A DNA stretch of 64,000 nucleotides from a virus. Made by a program: the position numbers and the translations under genes. The notes beneath the pieces are model-generated. The model ran no database searches, had not been told where the DNA came from, and was given only the letters and a program-made list of their open reading frames with translations. The DNA is taken from positions 1 to 64,000 of the IMG/VR virus record IMGVR_UViG_3300023174_000110. The stretch is one strand, 5' to 3'. This document shows positions 41,169 to 50,536 of the stretch, in pieces (position 1 is the first letter of the stretch; each line of letters starts with the position of its first letter).

Positions 41169-42527
41169 TTAAGGTCCTAGCATTATATTTAGTGGTGTAA
41201 ATGGTGTTGTTATATATGTATAATCTTTTGGTATTACTTGGTTCGATGTATAAGTACCAAAAAATCCTAAACTTGGCGCTGGCGCCGAAGCAAATATAAT
41301 TTGATTATTTGAGAAAATATAACCTCTATCAAATAAAGAAATTTCCGTCAAATTAACCAAATCATCAATTCTGGTTGCTGGGTTTATTTTTATATTTCCT
41401 ATTGATATATTTAGTTGAACTGGATTAGTAGGAATAACCGCTTGGCCGCCAGAATGTGTTAAATCAAAATTGGTTGTTTTGCCATCAAACTTTTGTGAAA
41501 TATCATCTAATACATAGGTAACAAAGGTTGTGGCCACATTGAAGGTTGAACCATCAGGAAAGTTAAGTCCATTATTACCTGTAATATAAATTTGACTTAC
41601 ATAGAGGTTACCTTTAATTCCGGCACCGCCTCTAACTTGCAAAGAACCTGTGGTGTTTGACACAGCATCTTCTGTATTCAGAAGAATTAACTGTTGAGTG
41701 ATTGAACCTCCGTCAAAATTACTTCCACCACCGCCACCACCTGAACCACCACCAAAAGTATTTGCTTTATCAAAAGCAGCTTGAGCTAAAACAAGTGAAT
41801 TATTTGCTCTTAAAAACGCACTATTGGTATAAGAAAAAGAATTTGCTACAGAAGCATTTTGAGAATCATTAATACCTTGTACATAAATTTGTGTGGTTGT
41901 TAAACCTGCTTGTACTGTGTTGGCCAAAGAATAAGCAAATTGTGAATATGTGCTTACTTGGCTAATTTGTACCGCATTTGTATTTGTTGAACCAAATGCC
42001 GATTGGGCATATTGATTAACAGCTGTTATTAAAGCATTTTGTGAATCTTGTTGGCCTTGTAATACAACAGTATTCGAATTGGCAGTATTTAATGCACCTT
42101 GTAAATATACGGTATTTGCTGAAGCTGTATTAGCTTGTTGAAAAGCACTTTGAGCAAAAGAACTTACAGAATTAATAAAAGCATTTTGACCACTATTAAC
42201 ACCTTGAATAACGGTAATTGCAGCATTTTGTGTATCTTGTTGGCCTTGTAATACAACAGTATTTGCGGCCGCTGTATTGGCTGCCAAAAATGCCGCATTG
42301 GCATTGGTTCTGGCTAATTGATCAACGGAATTAAGTGAGCCTTGAGAGAGCCATTGTCTATTACCTGGTGCAGTTGCGCTATAAATTAAAACTTCACCAG
42401 TATTGCCAACACCTAAATTTGGTTCCGCAGAACTTAAATCCAGATATTCATATCTATCTGATGTTACACTGGACGAATTACTTACCGGAACTCGCCCACT
42501 AATTAATCTTGAATCTTTATTAGGCAT
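41169..42527 (-). CDS. Repeat fibre protein with Gly linker, 452 aa
   Basis: Residues about 65-260 are a series of irregular repeats of pattern AFxxANTAxANTVxLQGxxDxQNxxI (for example TAAANTVVLQGQQDTQN and TASANTVYLQGALNTAN), likely a trimeric alpha-helical or mixed stalk. A Gly-rich linker (FGGGSGGGGGGSNFDGGS) leads to a C-terminal beta domain ending FTPLNIMLGP. The N-terminal part (RYEYLDLSSAEPNLG) may attach to the virion. It shares this modular design with the proteins at 44703-46499 and 61242-63323. Confidence 0.7.
   Translation of the reverse strand: MPNKDSRLISGRVPVSNSSSVTSDRYEYLDLSSAEPNLGVGNTGEVLIYSATAPGNRQWLSQGSLNSVDQLARTNANAAFLAANTAAANTVVLQGQQDTQNAAITVIQGVNSGQNAFINSVSSFAQSAFQQANTASANTVYLQGALNTANSNTVVLQGQQDSQNALITAVNQYAQSAFGSTNTNAVQISQVSTYSQFAYSLANTVQAGLTTTQIYVQGINDSQNASVANSFSYTNSAFLRANNSLVLAQAAFDKANTFGGGSGGGGGGSNFDGGSITQQLILLNTEDAVSNTTGSLQVRGGAGIKGNLYVSQIYITGNNGLNFPDGSTFNVATTFVTYVLDDISQKFDGKTTNFDLTHSGGQAVIPTNPVQLNISIGNIKINPATRIDDLVNLTEISLFDRGYIFSNNQIIFASAPAPSLGFFGTYTSNQVIPKDYTYITTPFTPLNIMLGP
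41186..41192 (-). promoter_or_regulatory. Late-type promoter box (CTAAATA) before the 1016-aa gene
   Basis: CTAAATA 30 nt before the ATG, overlapping the last codons of the 452-aa fibre gene. Confidence 0.45.
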
Positions 42528-42535
42528 TTGTTATT

Positions 42536-42874
42536 TTATTGATTAGCAGTTTCTAAGTAAGACAATAACAATTGTCCTCTATTATTGGCATCAGCAATTG
42601 CAGTAAATGAATCTCCTGTTTGTAGAATTAATTTACCTGTTAATAAAGTGGCGGCATCTCTAATAGGAATAGTGGTGTTTCTAATGATTGAAGTAACATT
42701 TGAACCTCTAACGTGATTTGCAGAAACTGTTACAGAATTGGTTGTATCTATATTTGAAACTTGAGCCAAAAGAATAACTGTGGTTACTCCAGCTGGTGCG
42801 GTATATATTGTCTGTTGAACTGTTGTTACATTCGCTGTAGTTGTTTTAAATGTGTTTAATGCTATTGTAGCCAT
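42536..42874 (-). CDS. Small beta-sandwich virion protein, 112 aa
   Basis: MATIALNTFKTTTANVTTVQQTIYTAPAG, then VTTVILLAQVSNIDTTNSVTVSANH and a LILQTGDSFTAIADAN strand end. It resembles the 109-aa protein at 46520-46849: both have an N-terminal YTxPAG/YTVPGA turn, a VSN/ICN strand and GDxxxxxANxN near the C-terminus. Such small beta-sandwiches are common fibre-attached or capsid-decorating domains. No functional assignment. Confidence 0.6.
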   Translation of the reverse strand: MATIALNTFKTTTANVTTVQQTIYTAPAGVTTVILLAQVSNIDTTNSVTVSANHVRGSNVTSIIRNTTIPIRDAATLLTGKLILQTGDSFTAIADANNRGQLLLSYLETANQ

Positions 42875-42877
42875 TTT

Positions 42878-44656
42878 TTAAGTCTCCAGAGCAAGAATAT
42901 ATGGCGTCATTTCTGCAAAAAGACTTTTTGAGAAAGTTCTACCTGTAATGGTTGATGTTGATTGGTTAATTACTAATTCCGATACCTTAAAGTTTCCGTC
43001 TTGATCGGTAGATGTAGCAAACACTGCACCTTCACCAATTGTAATAATTTGTGATTCCACATTTGGTACCCCACCTGATTTTGGCAAAGAATTTATACTA
43101 GTACCAGCACCAACAAATTCAAATGTTTGGCCAGAAGCTCTTAATTGACTTTGTTGAAAAAATGAAACTGTTGTTCCACTTGGCCAACTAACAGGTAATG
43201 AAGTTTGAAATGTTACTCGTGTATTTCCTGCAGACAATGGAGTTGCCTCAGCAACTGAATAATAATTGTCTACATTATCTCCAGTAATTTTCATTACTAA
43301 ACCAGAATACGGTACGCTGGCGGTAATACCTAAATCGGTATTTGAACTAATTGTATTTAGGAAAATAGAGGTACAGGCCTCTGCCGATGTATTAGCAAAA
43401 CGGGCTGTCATTGCTAAAGAACCTTTACCATTAGCCACTAGACCTTTGTTACCAAAGTTAACGTTACAGTTACCCATTGAAGCAGTACCACCATTATCAG
43501 CTAAAAAAGCAGTGTCACAGAAAATGCCGTAAATAGAAACCAACTGAGAATATCCGTCATTGGTAATATGAATGCCTCGACCATTAGAATTTACTTGTGT
43601 AAATTGTGCAGAAATAATACTCTTATTTCCTGTTGATAAAGCTCCATCAACTTTAATGCCGGTACCATTTGAAGTAATAGAAGAACAATTATAAATGTAA
43701 GGACTACCTGTAATATTGGTTGAATATCTTGTTGTGTTGGCAGCAGGTGTCGTTCTTAAAGGAATACCAATCGTATAGGTGGATGTATTGGTTGGAAAAG
43801 GATTCCAATTTACATCCATTGTACAAACTCTAGTTGCGGCATTATAAGATGCCACATTTGAAAATTGTCCAGCACCAATACCGCCAGTAATAGTAATTCT
43901 CATACTATTATAATAATTATCGTAAGGCAAACCTGATCGTAGAGTGAACGTGTTTTGTGTTGCAGCTACCGTAGTATTGGCATCAATGACTAAATCTGGA
44001 AAAGCAATTGCAGATTTGGAATAATTTATAAATTTAAAACCGGTCACATAAGAATTGTTATTTACCCAAATAATATCTTTAGTTGGATCAGAAGGCTGAA
44101 TAATACAAGCTCTTTCACCAGCACCTACTAATTGTACGTTTTGTGGAAGAATTAAAGGATTAAGTTCTGTGTAAGTACCACCAAATACTTGAACGATATC
44201 AGTTGGTTGAGCTAAAGCTAATGCAGCACGAATGGTCGCTTTGGCGCCAGATGGTGTCGTTCCATCAAAAGTATCTGAACCGTTTGTTGAAACATAGTAT
44301 GTTTTACCTACAGCTCTTGTTGAAAGGTCAATAATGCGACCTGTTGTGAGCTGCATATACAATTTACCATCGACTAAATTACCAAACAATTCACCTGGTA
44401 ATAAGGTATTGGCTGGCGGAACATAACCTGCGGTATTACTTACTGTAATTCTATTATTGGTGGGAGTTGTATTCGCTTTGTTAAAAGCAGCTTGAGCAAA
44501 CGCTGCGGTTGCCATTGGAGTACCACCAGGAGTGACGGCATCGTGAACAACAATAACTTTCTTGTCCGTGTCTACTGTAACCTCGGCAAACGCACCGGTG
44601 AAGGTAGAGTGCTGGGCGGTGTTACCTTTTCTGAATTGTAATTGTGTAGCTGGCAT
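42878..44656 (-). CDS. Beta-helix tail fibre protein, 592 aa
   Basis: The N-terminal attachment domain QLQFRKGNTAQHSTFTGAFAEVTVDTDKKVIVVHD resembles phage fibre adapter domains. Then GKTYYVSTNGSDTFDGTTPSGAKATIRAALALAQPTDIVQVFGGTYTE starts a right-handed beta-helix of the pectate-lyase type (about residues 115-440), common in phage receptor-binding or depolymerase proteins. I see no defined catalytic residues. A TATAAATA late promoter lies 26 nt upstream. Confidence 0.75.
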   Translation of the reverse strand: MPATQLQFRKGNTAQHSTFTGAFAEVTVDTDKKVIVVHDAVTPGGTPMATAAFAQAAFNKANTTPTNNRITVSNTAGYVPPANTLLPGELFGNLVDGKLYMQLTTGRIIDLSTRAVGKTYYVSTNGSDTFDGTTPSGAKATIRAALALAQPTDIVQVFGGTYTELNPLILPQNVQLVGAGERACIIQPSDPTKDIIWVNNNSYVTGFKFINYSKSAIAFPDLVIDANTTVAATQNTFTLRSGLPYDNYYNSMRITITGGIGAGQFSNVASYNAATRVCTMDVNWNPFPTNTSTYTIGIPLRTTPAANTTRYSTNITGSPYIYNCSSITSNGTGIKVDGALSTGNKSIISAQFTQVNSNGRGIHITNDGYSQLVSIYGIFCDTAFLADNGGTASMGNCNVNFGNKGLVANGKGSLAMTARFANTSAEACTSIFLNTISSNTDLGITASVPYSGLVMKITGDNVDNYYSVAEATPLSAGNTRVTFQTSLPVSWPSGTTVSFFQQSQLRASGQTFEFVGAGTSINSLPKSGGVPNVESQIITIGEGAVFATSTDQDGNFKVSELVINQSTSTITGRTFSKSLFAEMTPYILALET

Positions 44657-44681
44657 GGAATATCTCTATTAAGTTATCTTA

Positions 44682-44689
44682 TATTTATA
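44682..44689 (-). promoter_or_regulatory. Late promoter TATAAATA before beta-helix fibre gene
   Basis: Exact late consensus 25 nt before the ATG at 44656. Confidence 0.8.
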
Positions 44690-44702
44690 TTATTATTTCC
44701 GA

Positions 44703-46499
44703 TTAGGTCAACGTACCCATATCAAGAAGTACACTCGGATTTTCCCAAACAAAACCTAAATCAACATATGGAAAACCGGTACTAGTACCACCACCAGTAC
44801 CATTTATAGCAGTCAAAGTAGTCCATTGTAATCTTCCGTAACCATCAGTTATTAAGGACTGACCAGTAACACCATCATAATTTGGTAAAGTATATACTAC
44901 ATTACCGCTGGTGTTGGCAATTCTTACAGCACCGTTGGCTTGTAGTGTACCAGCAAAAATTGTGTTGCCCGTGACCAAACCACCGGTGAATGTGCCACTT
45001 CCGCCTCCACCTTGAATGGTGTTAGCGTAATTGAAAGCCGCTTGAGCCAATGTTGTAGCAATGTTTGCTTGACCATAAGCTAAAGTGATATTGGTATTTT
45101 GAGTATCATTAACACCTTGAGTATAGATCGTATTGGCTTGCGCTGAATTGGCAGTTGCCAAAGCAGCATTTGCATTGGCTCTAGCAATAAGGTCTATTGA
45201 ATCTGATATACCGGTATTGGCTCTATTAAAAGCCGCTTGAATAAATGTATTTTGACCTGAAGCAACACCTTGTAAATAGATTGTGTTTGCTGAAGCTGTA
45301 TTAGCTGTATTAAAAGCTGCTTGTGAAAAAGCATTTTGACCTAAAGTGATACCAAATATTTGTACTATATTGGCATTGGCTGAAGTCATTGCTCCTTGTA
45401 ACAAGGAGATATTGGTATTCTGAGTTGTATCTACACCTTGAGTATAGATGGTATTGGCTTGTGCTGAATTGGCAATTGCCAAAGCAGCATTGGCATTAGC
45501 AAAAGCCGAACCAGCAAATGTATTAACAAATCCAATATTTGTTGTGTTTGTATTACTTGCCGCATAAGCCGCATTAGCATATGTCTGACTGGCAATTCTA
45601 TCATAGGTTATACCATTATTGGTAAATTCCCAAGCATTGTTTGCTTCAGACCATAATAGTTTTGTATTGGCCAATGAACCACGATTAATTTCAATGCCAG
45701 CATTTGATGTTGGTACACCAGTTACATTTGAATTCAATGTAATGATGTTATCTTCAATATTTAAATTAACCGTGTTGGCGTAAAATGTTGTACCTGTAAC
45801 GGTTAAATTTCCTGATACTACTGTATCTCCAGAAATTGTTCCACCAGAAGAATTGAATTTGGTATTTGCAGTGTTAAAAGCTGCCTGTGCTTTAGCATCA
45901 GCGGCCACAATATTGGTATTTTGTGTAACATTGGTGCCTTGAATAACAACAATATTTGCTGTTGCTAAATTTGCAGTATCTCTGGCATACTGGTCAATTG
46001 AAGTAGTTACACCAGTATTTGCTTTATCAAAAGCTGCTTGAGCTTTTACATCAGCGGCTGTAATATTGGTATTTTGTGTAAGATTAACAGTTTCTATAAT
46101 ACTCAAACGAGTATTTTGAGTATCATCTATACCTTGAATATAAATTGTGTTTGCTGAAGCTGTATTGGCTGTAGCCAAAGCCGCATTTGCATTTGCTCTG
46201 GCAAATGGGTCAATTTGTGTATCACTAACAAGTGTATTGGCGTAATTGAAAGCTGCTTGAGCCAATGTTGTGGCAATATTTGCCTGACCATATGCAGAGG
46301 TTGCATAGGTGTTAACATTGGTTATTGTGGTGTTTTGATAATCATTTACTGAAAATAGTAAAGCAATATTGGCATTGGCACCAATAATTGAATCGTATAC
46401 ATTGACCGTATTTACAAGTAAATTATTAGCCGTGACTGTGTTAAAATAAAAGTCACCGGTTTGGTCTACTGCTAATGGTTGTATCTTTAAGGTGGTCAT
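44703..46499 (-). CDS. Repeat fibre protein, 598 aa
   Basis: After an N-terminal TLKIQPLAVDQTGDFYFNTVTAN domain, the protein is made of repeats: AYGQANIATTLAQAAFNYANT occurs exactly twice (residues 70-89 and again near 490), and ANANAALATANxAxANTIYxQGVxDTQNT appears three times. A domain with TVSGNLTVTGTTFYANTVNLNIEDNIITLN (about 235-280) is inserted between repeat blocks. A Gly-rich stretch (IQGGGGSGTFTGG) precedes the C-terminal TLPNYDGVTGQSLITDGYGRLQW domain, common at fibre ends. Long thin side fibre is the likely role. Confidence 0.72.
   Translation of the reverse strand: MTTLKIQPLAVDQTGDFYFNTVTANNLLVNTVNVYDSIIGANANIALLFSVNDYQNTTITNVNTYATSAYGQANIATTLAQAAFNYANTLVSDTQIDPFARANANAALATANTASANTIYIQGIDDTQNTRLSIIETVNLTQNTNITAADVKAQAAFDKANTGVTTSIDQYARDTANLATANIVVIQGTNVTQNTNIVAADAKAQAAFNTANTKFNSSGGTISGDTVVSGNLTVTGTTFYANTVNLNIEDNIITLNSNVTGVPTSNAGIEINRGSLANTKLLWSEANNAWEFTNNGITYDRIASQTYANAAYAASNTNTTNIGFVNTFAGSAFANANAALAIANSAQANTIYTQGVDTTQNTNISLLQGAMTSANANIVQIFGITLGQNAFSQAAFNTANTASANTIYLQGVASGQNTFIQAAFNRANTGISDSIDLIARANANAALATANSAQANTIYTQGVNDTQNTNITLAYGQANIATTLAQAAFNYANTIQGGGGSGTFTGGLVTGNTIFAGTLQANGAVRIANTSGNVVYTLPNYDGVTGQSLITDGYGRLQWTTLTAINGTGGGTSTGFPYVDLGFVWENPSVLLDMGTLT
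45018..46292 (-). repeat. Coding repeats in the 598-aa fibre gene
   Basis: A 60-nt unit encoding YGQANIATTLAQAAFNYANT lies at about 45018-45079 and 46233-46292, and intervening ANT/QNT units are partial copies. The DNA copies differ at synonymous positions while the residues are identical, so the protein sequence is under constraint. Confidence 0.7.
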
Positions 46500-46519
46500 G
46501 TCGGTCCTTTAATTAGTTT

Positions 46520-46849
46520 TTAACTAATTTCACTACCAAATACATTAAAACTCACCGTGTTAGTGTTAGCATTACAAGAAATAACATCAGTAGCAGCTAA
46601 TGTGATACCGAGTGTTAGTGTGGTTGTTTGATACCCAGCTAATAGAGTTCTATAGCTTACATAGTGTTTTGCTTCTAGAGTTGCACCTGCCGGCCGAACC
46701 GCCAAATCAAAATTAGCTGGAGTTGCTGACTGATTACAAATTGCAACGGTACTAACCACCGCACTAGTAGCTCCTGGTACGGTATACAAAGTTGTAACAG
46801 TATTAATTGCTGGATTGGATTGTCCTAGTACTTTATAAACTATCCCCAT
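46520..46849 (-). CDS. Small beta-sandwich virion protein, 109 aa
   Basis: MGIVYKVLGQSNPAINTVTTLYTVPGATSAVVSTVAICNQ, a FDLAVRPAG strand, YVSYRTLLAGYQTTTLTLGI and an ISCNANTNTVSFNVFGSEIS end. The layout parallels the 112-aa protein at 42536-42874. It lies between the 598-aa and 220-aa fibre genes. Probably a decoration or fibre-associated domain; no established name. Confidence 0.6.
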   Translation of the reverse strand: MGIVYKVLGQSNPAINTVTTLYTVPGATSAVVSTVAICNQSATPANFDLAVRPAGATLEAKHYVSYRTLLAGYQTTTLTLGITLAATDVISCNANTNTVSFNVFGSEIS

Positions 46850-46859
46850 ATTTTTTCCT

Positions 46860-47522
46860 TTAAGCGCCCATTAATAAAAATGGACTAAGAATATTATTTG
46901 TTGTGTAATTAATGGTATATAGTGTCGTATTGGACGTGCCTACCGTAGTTACTTCAACAATAATATTGTTTGCTGGCGCTGAACTAGTTGTTAATAAAGA
47001 ACCAACAACCGTATAATAACTTCTAGGTTGTGCAACACCACCAATTACTAAAGTTGTATAATTAATATCTGTAGGTGTTACCGTTAAATTAAAAAATCTA
47101 TTTGAACCATTACCTAAAAAAGTATTAACCGTAGAAGTTAATACTCCGCCACTTCCACCAGAAGCATTATTTGCGGCATCAAAAGCTGCTTGAGCTAATT
47201 GTTGAGTGGCTGCATCACCAAATGTAATTGTTTTGGTGATTGTATTGGTTGTAATACTAATACCATTTGCGGCCGCTAAATTTAATGTGTCTGTAGGAGA
47301 TGTAGCAAGAACTAAAGATGAATTTGCATTAACAGTTGCAAATGATGATGTATTGGAAGCATTTGCACCAGAAGTAAATGCTACAATTGAATTGTTGGCG
47401 TTTTTATAAAATAATTTTCCATCGGCGTAATTGATCGCCAACTCACCAAATACTAGTGATGATGGTACATTATTTGCTACACCTGAATTTCTTAACTTTA
47501 CAGTCGTGTTTGCAATTGCCAT
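46860..47522 (-). CDS. Short fibre-type protein, 220 aa
   Basis: The N-terminal module TTVKLRNSGVANNVPSSLVFGELAINYADGKLFYKNANNSIV is the same type as the starts of the proteins at 48281-50257 and 50300-50536 (PSxLxxGELAxxY). A short AAFDAANNASGGSGGV repeat and linker follow, then a beta C-terminal domain ending SPFLLMGA, similar to the FTPLNIMLGP end of the 452-aa fibre. It looks like a minimal head-stalk-tip fibre. Confidence 0.65.
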   Translation of the reverse strand: MAIANTTVKLRNSGVANNVPSSLVFGELAINYADGKLFYKNANNSIVAFTSGANASNTSSFATVNANSSLVLATSPTDTLNLAAANGISITTNTITKTITFGDAATQQLAQAAFDAANNASGGSGGVLTSTVNTFLGNGSNRFFNLTVTPTDINYTTLVIGGVAQPRSYYTVVGSLLTTSSAPANNIIVEVTTVGTSNTTLYTINYTTNNILSPFLLMGA

Positions 47523-47526
47523 TTAC

Positions 47527-48210
47527 TTAAAAACTTCCGCCGTCCTTATCTAGTGTATCCGAAACAAATAAATCTGAAGTAGGAGTTTCTATTTCTTTAG
47601 CTCTTTCTTCATCAACTTTCTTTCGCTTTGCAGGAGTTAATTGTAAATATTCAATTTTTTGTGATAATTCAGCAATTGCTTTATCTTTATCAATATTAAT
47701 TTTCTCAATAATACCATTTTTTTGAATGATAATATTTTGTGAATTAGTAAGTTCAGCTTGTAATCTATTAACTTGGTCTTTTAAACTTTGTTGATTAACA
47801 TTTTGTGCTTTAATTTCTTCTAATTCTTTTTGAGTTTTAATCAATTCATTTCTAAACGTATCAACGTGTTGAACTTGATGTTTTACATTTTCATATTCAT
47901 TTTTAAGTTTGTCGGCTTCAGCAATTTGTTCATTTAAACCTCTAATGGTATTTAAATGCTCTTTAATACTATTTTCTAAATTTTGATACTTTTCTTTGTC
48001 AGAAACCTCTTTAGTATTTTGTATAGATTGATTATCTTTTTTTAAAGATTCAATAGTATTTTGTAAATCTTCAATTGCTTTAGCTTGATCTTCAATTGCT
48101 TCTTTACTAATTCTTTCATTTGTTTGTAATGATATGTTTCTAATTAAACAATCATTCATTGTAGCAATTAAATTTTCAATATAATAATTAACAAACTTTT
48201 CATTTCCCAT
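47527..48210 (-). CDS. Coiled-coil virion-region protein, 227 aa
   Basis: MGNEKFVNYYIENLIATMNDCLIRNISLQTNERISKEAI begins a long coiled coil (about residues 40-190, Glu/Lys/Gln/Ile rich), followed by KRKKVDEERAKEIETPTSD and the end LDKDGGSF. It is the only strongly charged helical protein in the fibre array. It has the same type of C-terminal DGGxF end as its neighbours. It may be a scaffold, chaperone or tape-like component. Function unknown. Confidence 0.65.
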   Translation of the reverse strand: MGNEKFVNYYIENLIATMNDCLIRNISLQTNERISKEAIEDQAKAIEDLQNTIESLKKDNQSIQNTKEVSDKEKYQNLENSIKEHLNTIRGLNEQIAEADKLKNEYENVKHQVQHVDTFRNELIKTQKELEEIKAQNVNQQSLKDQVNRLQAELTNSQNIIIQKNGIIEKINIDKDKAIAELSQKIEYLQLTPAKRKKVDEERAKEIETPTSDLFVSDTLDKDGGSF

Positions 48211-48230
48211 TTCAAACTCCTAAATTGTTG

Positions 48231-48248
48231 GGCCACCCGAAGGTGGCC
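48231..48248 (-). terminator. UUCG-capped hairpin between fibre genes
   Basis: GGCCACC-TTCG-GGTGGCC on the minus strand: 7 bp with the very stable UUCG tetraloop, in the 70-nt gap between the 658-aa and 227-aa genes. The bases after it (CAACAATTT) are not a T-tract, so it may protect or process mRNA rather than terminate. Confidence 0.5.
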
Positions 48249-48280
48249 ACATAAAAAATAATATAAATTATAAAACTACT

Positions 48281-50257
48281 TTAGAATGTACCACCATCTA
48301 AAGCACTAGTCCAAACTGGAACACCAGCATTTGTAACAGTAAGAATTTGATTACTCCATGTTTGATCAGCGGTACCTGCGGCAGCAGTTACTAATTGACC
48401 GTCTGTGGAATTGCCATATATGATACCGTTTGTGGTAAATGTTGAACGACCTGTACCACCTTGACCAACAGTTAAACCAGAAATTGCCGAGAACGTTGCA
48501 GCTGTTAAACGGCCATAAGCATCAACAGTCAATGAAGATATTGTGTTGTTCGAAGCACCAGAACCTGTTGCTGAGAAGTTTGAATTAGCAAGAGTTTGTA
48601 GAGCACCTGTACCATTACCAACAAGAATTGCACCTGTTGTAAATGAACCTTGTCCTGTACCACCTCTTGCAACACCTAATGTACCAGAAGTAATTTGTGA
48701 AGTAGCAATTGCAATATCTTCAGTTGTAGCAGCTGTTACACGGCCATAAGGATCAACAGTAAGAGATGTAATTGTTCTTGAAGTACCTAATGTACCACCA
48801 GTTAACACATATGTTGTATTTGCCAATGTTGCAACAGTATTACTACCAGTGCCAATAACTAACTGACCTAATGTTAATGATGTTGTAGATGTTACAGAAG
48901 AATTGGCCTTATCAAATGCAGCTTGTGAGTGGTCGTTTAGATTGAGACCATTAGCAATAACTTTACCAAAAACACTTAATGTGCCATTGTTAGCAAAGGT
49001 TGCTACATAATTATTGTTTGCACGAATGTATACTTCTTTTGTAGTGTCACTTACATTAACATTAGTTTGTTCACCACCCAAATATAGTTCAGCAGTAGAA
49101 GCATCAATATTGCCACCAGCACGAACATGGATGTGATTTGGTGCGGTTGGATCAACAACAATATATTGGTTACCTGATGCGGCATATGCTTGATTTGGAT
49201 ACAAATTCAATACAGCGCCTGCATTACCATAAAAACCATCAGATACGGCTGTTGTGGCAATCAAATTACCTTTAACAAATCTCGCATTAACGTTTGCATG
49301 TCTAAAAGATGCATTAGCAACATCAATGCTATTACCAGTCAATTCAGGAGTGTAGTTATCAAATACGTGGTATTCTTTTGTACCAGCATCACGGAAGAAA
49401 CCGGTATGTCTGTTTGTAGAACCATCATTGTAATGAGCAGCAAAACCAATATCAACTGCATCAGATGTGTTATTTGAAGCTAAGATAATTAATGGATCAA
49501 CAACATTCAATGTGGATGTGTTAACTGTTGTGTGTGAGCCTTGAACTGTTAAGTTACCAGAAATTGTAATGTTGCCATCAATAGTCTGACTTGTGATTGC
49601 TGTATTGGAACGAACAACTGTATTATCGACATCTAAAGTTACTTGGTCACCAGAAACGTTACTTGTTATGCCAGCACCACCAACAACAGTAAGTGTGTCA
49701 CCGCCAGAAATGGTTGTAGTACCAGAATCACCATTTAAAGTAAATGATGTTGAAATTGATTGTGTCGAGATTGCTGTAACACGGCCGTTAGCGGCAACAG
49801 TAACAACTGGAATTGCAGTCGAAGAACCGTATGATCCAGCAGATAAACCGGGAATAGCATTAAGTGAAGCATTTAGTGTTACGTTACCTGTACCATTAAA
49901 ACCTACAGCACTAGCAGTAATGTCGCCACCAGAAATAGAAAAATCTCTAGAGTTTTGTAATTGCACAGCAGCATTTGCAGTACCTTGAATAGTACCAATA
50001 ATGTTGGCAGTAATGAAATTAAACGAAGCGTTGCCTGTGGCATCTCGTTTAACCAACGTATCTGGAGTGGCAGCATTAGTGGCATTATCAATGGCTTGCG
50101 TGTAGTATATACCACCAACGTTGATAGCACCATTACCTGCGGCAGTACCTAAGAATAATGTGTTTGATTGATACGAGTACGCTAATTCACCAGCAGCGAG
50201 CGAACTTGGGCGTCCTGTGCTCGATGAACGTTTAATTAAAATATTTGTATTTGCCAT
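48281..50257 (-). CDS. Tail fibre-type protein, 658 aa
   Basis: MANTNILIKRSSSTGRPSSLAAGELAYSYQSNTLFLG is an N-terminal fibre module. The body alternates TVxGxG and SLTVDAYGRLTAAT type repeats (SLTVDPYGRVTAATTEDI, SLTVDAYGRLTAATFSAI), then VGQGGTGRSTFTTNGIIYGN, patterns shared by many phage side fibres. A typical fibre insertion SQTIDGNITISGNLTVQGSHTTVNTSTLNVVDPLIILASN occurs mid-protein. It ends WTSALDGGTF. Probably a long side fibre. Confidence 0.75.
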   Translation of the reverse strand: MANTNILIKRSSSTGRPSSLAAGELAYSYQSNTLFLGTAAGNGAINVGGIYYTQAIDNATNAATPDTLVKRDATGNASFNFITANIIGTIQGTANAAVQLQNSRDFSISGGDITASAVGFNGTGNVTLNASLNAIPGLSAGSYGSSTAIPVVTVAANGRVTAISTQSISTSFTLNGDSGTTTISGGDTLTVVGGAGITSNVSGDQVTLDVDNTVVRSNTAITSQTIDGNITISGNLTVQGSHTTVNTSTLNVVDPLIILASNNTSDAVDIGFAAHYNDGSTNRHTGFFRDAGTKEYHVFDNYTPELTGNSIDVANASFRHANVNARFVKGNLIATTAVSDGFYGNAGAVLNLYPNQAYAASGNQYIVVDPTAPNHIHVRAGGNIDASTAELYLGGEQTNVNVSDTTKEVYIRANNNYVATFANNGTLSVFGKVIANGLNLNDHSQAAFDKANSSVTSTTSLTLGQLVIGTGSNTVATLANTTYVLTGGTLGTSRTITSLTVDPYGRVTAATTEDIAIATSQITSGTLGVARGGTGQGSFTTGAILVGNGTGALQTLANSNFSATGSGASNNTISSLTVDAYGRLTAATFSAISGLTVGQGGTGRSTFTTNGIIYGNSTDGQLVTAAAGTADQTWSNQILTVTNAGVPVWTSALDGGTF

Positions 50258-50296
50258 TTTTTTTCCTTATTATTAGGCTAATTGTTCCACTACTAC

Positions 50297-50303
50297 TATT
50301 TAG
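50297..50303 (-). promoter_or_regulatory. Late-type promoter box (CTAAATA) before the 658-aa fibre gene
   Basis: CTAAATA 40 nt before the ATG, overlapping the stop of the upstream 78-aa ORF. AAGGA is the ribosome-binding site downstream. Confidence 0.5.
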
Positions 50304-50536
50304 AAATTTCCACCGTCTATGGTCGCAACATTAATATTACCATTTGCATCCCTAAGAACTACTGTATTTGCTGCATTTTCCGTAGTGGTTAAACCACCAA
50401 CCGTGATTATTTTACCATTTCTATCACCAATAAAAAATGTATTGGATACAAAAGAATACGCCAATTCACCATCATCTAGATTGGACGGCCTTGTGTTTGC
50501 ATATGAACGGAGTATCTGTATGGTTGTATTGGCCAT
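50300..50536 (-). CDS. Mini-fibre protein, 78 aa
   Basis: MANTTIQILRSYANTRPSNLDDGELAYSFVSNTFFIGDRNGKIITVGG aligns with the first 50 residues of the 658-aa fibre next to it, then NTVVLRDANGNINVATIDGGNF ends the protein. It is therefore the attachment module plus the DGGxF tail without a shaft. It could block, seed or cap fibre sites. Its start overlaps the next stop upstream by 1 nt. Confidence 0.6.
   Translation of the reverse strand: MANTTIQILRSYANTRPSNLDDGELAYSFVSNTFFIGDRNGKIITVGGLTTTENAANTVVLRDANGNINVATIDGGNF

Noticed and set aside
44703-46499. CRISPR-like repeats in the fibre gene
   Set aside because: Repeats are in frame, encode protein motifs, vary at synonymous sites and have no regular spacers.
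49593-49988. A 131-aa plus-strand frame opposite the 658-aa fibre gene
   Set aside because: Repeat-derived antisense frame of the fibre; hydrophobic composition comes from complementing Ala/Thr/Asn codons.
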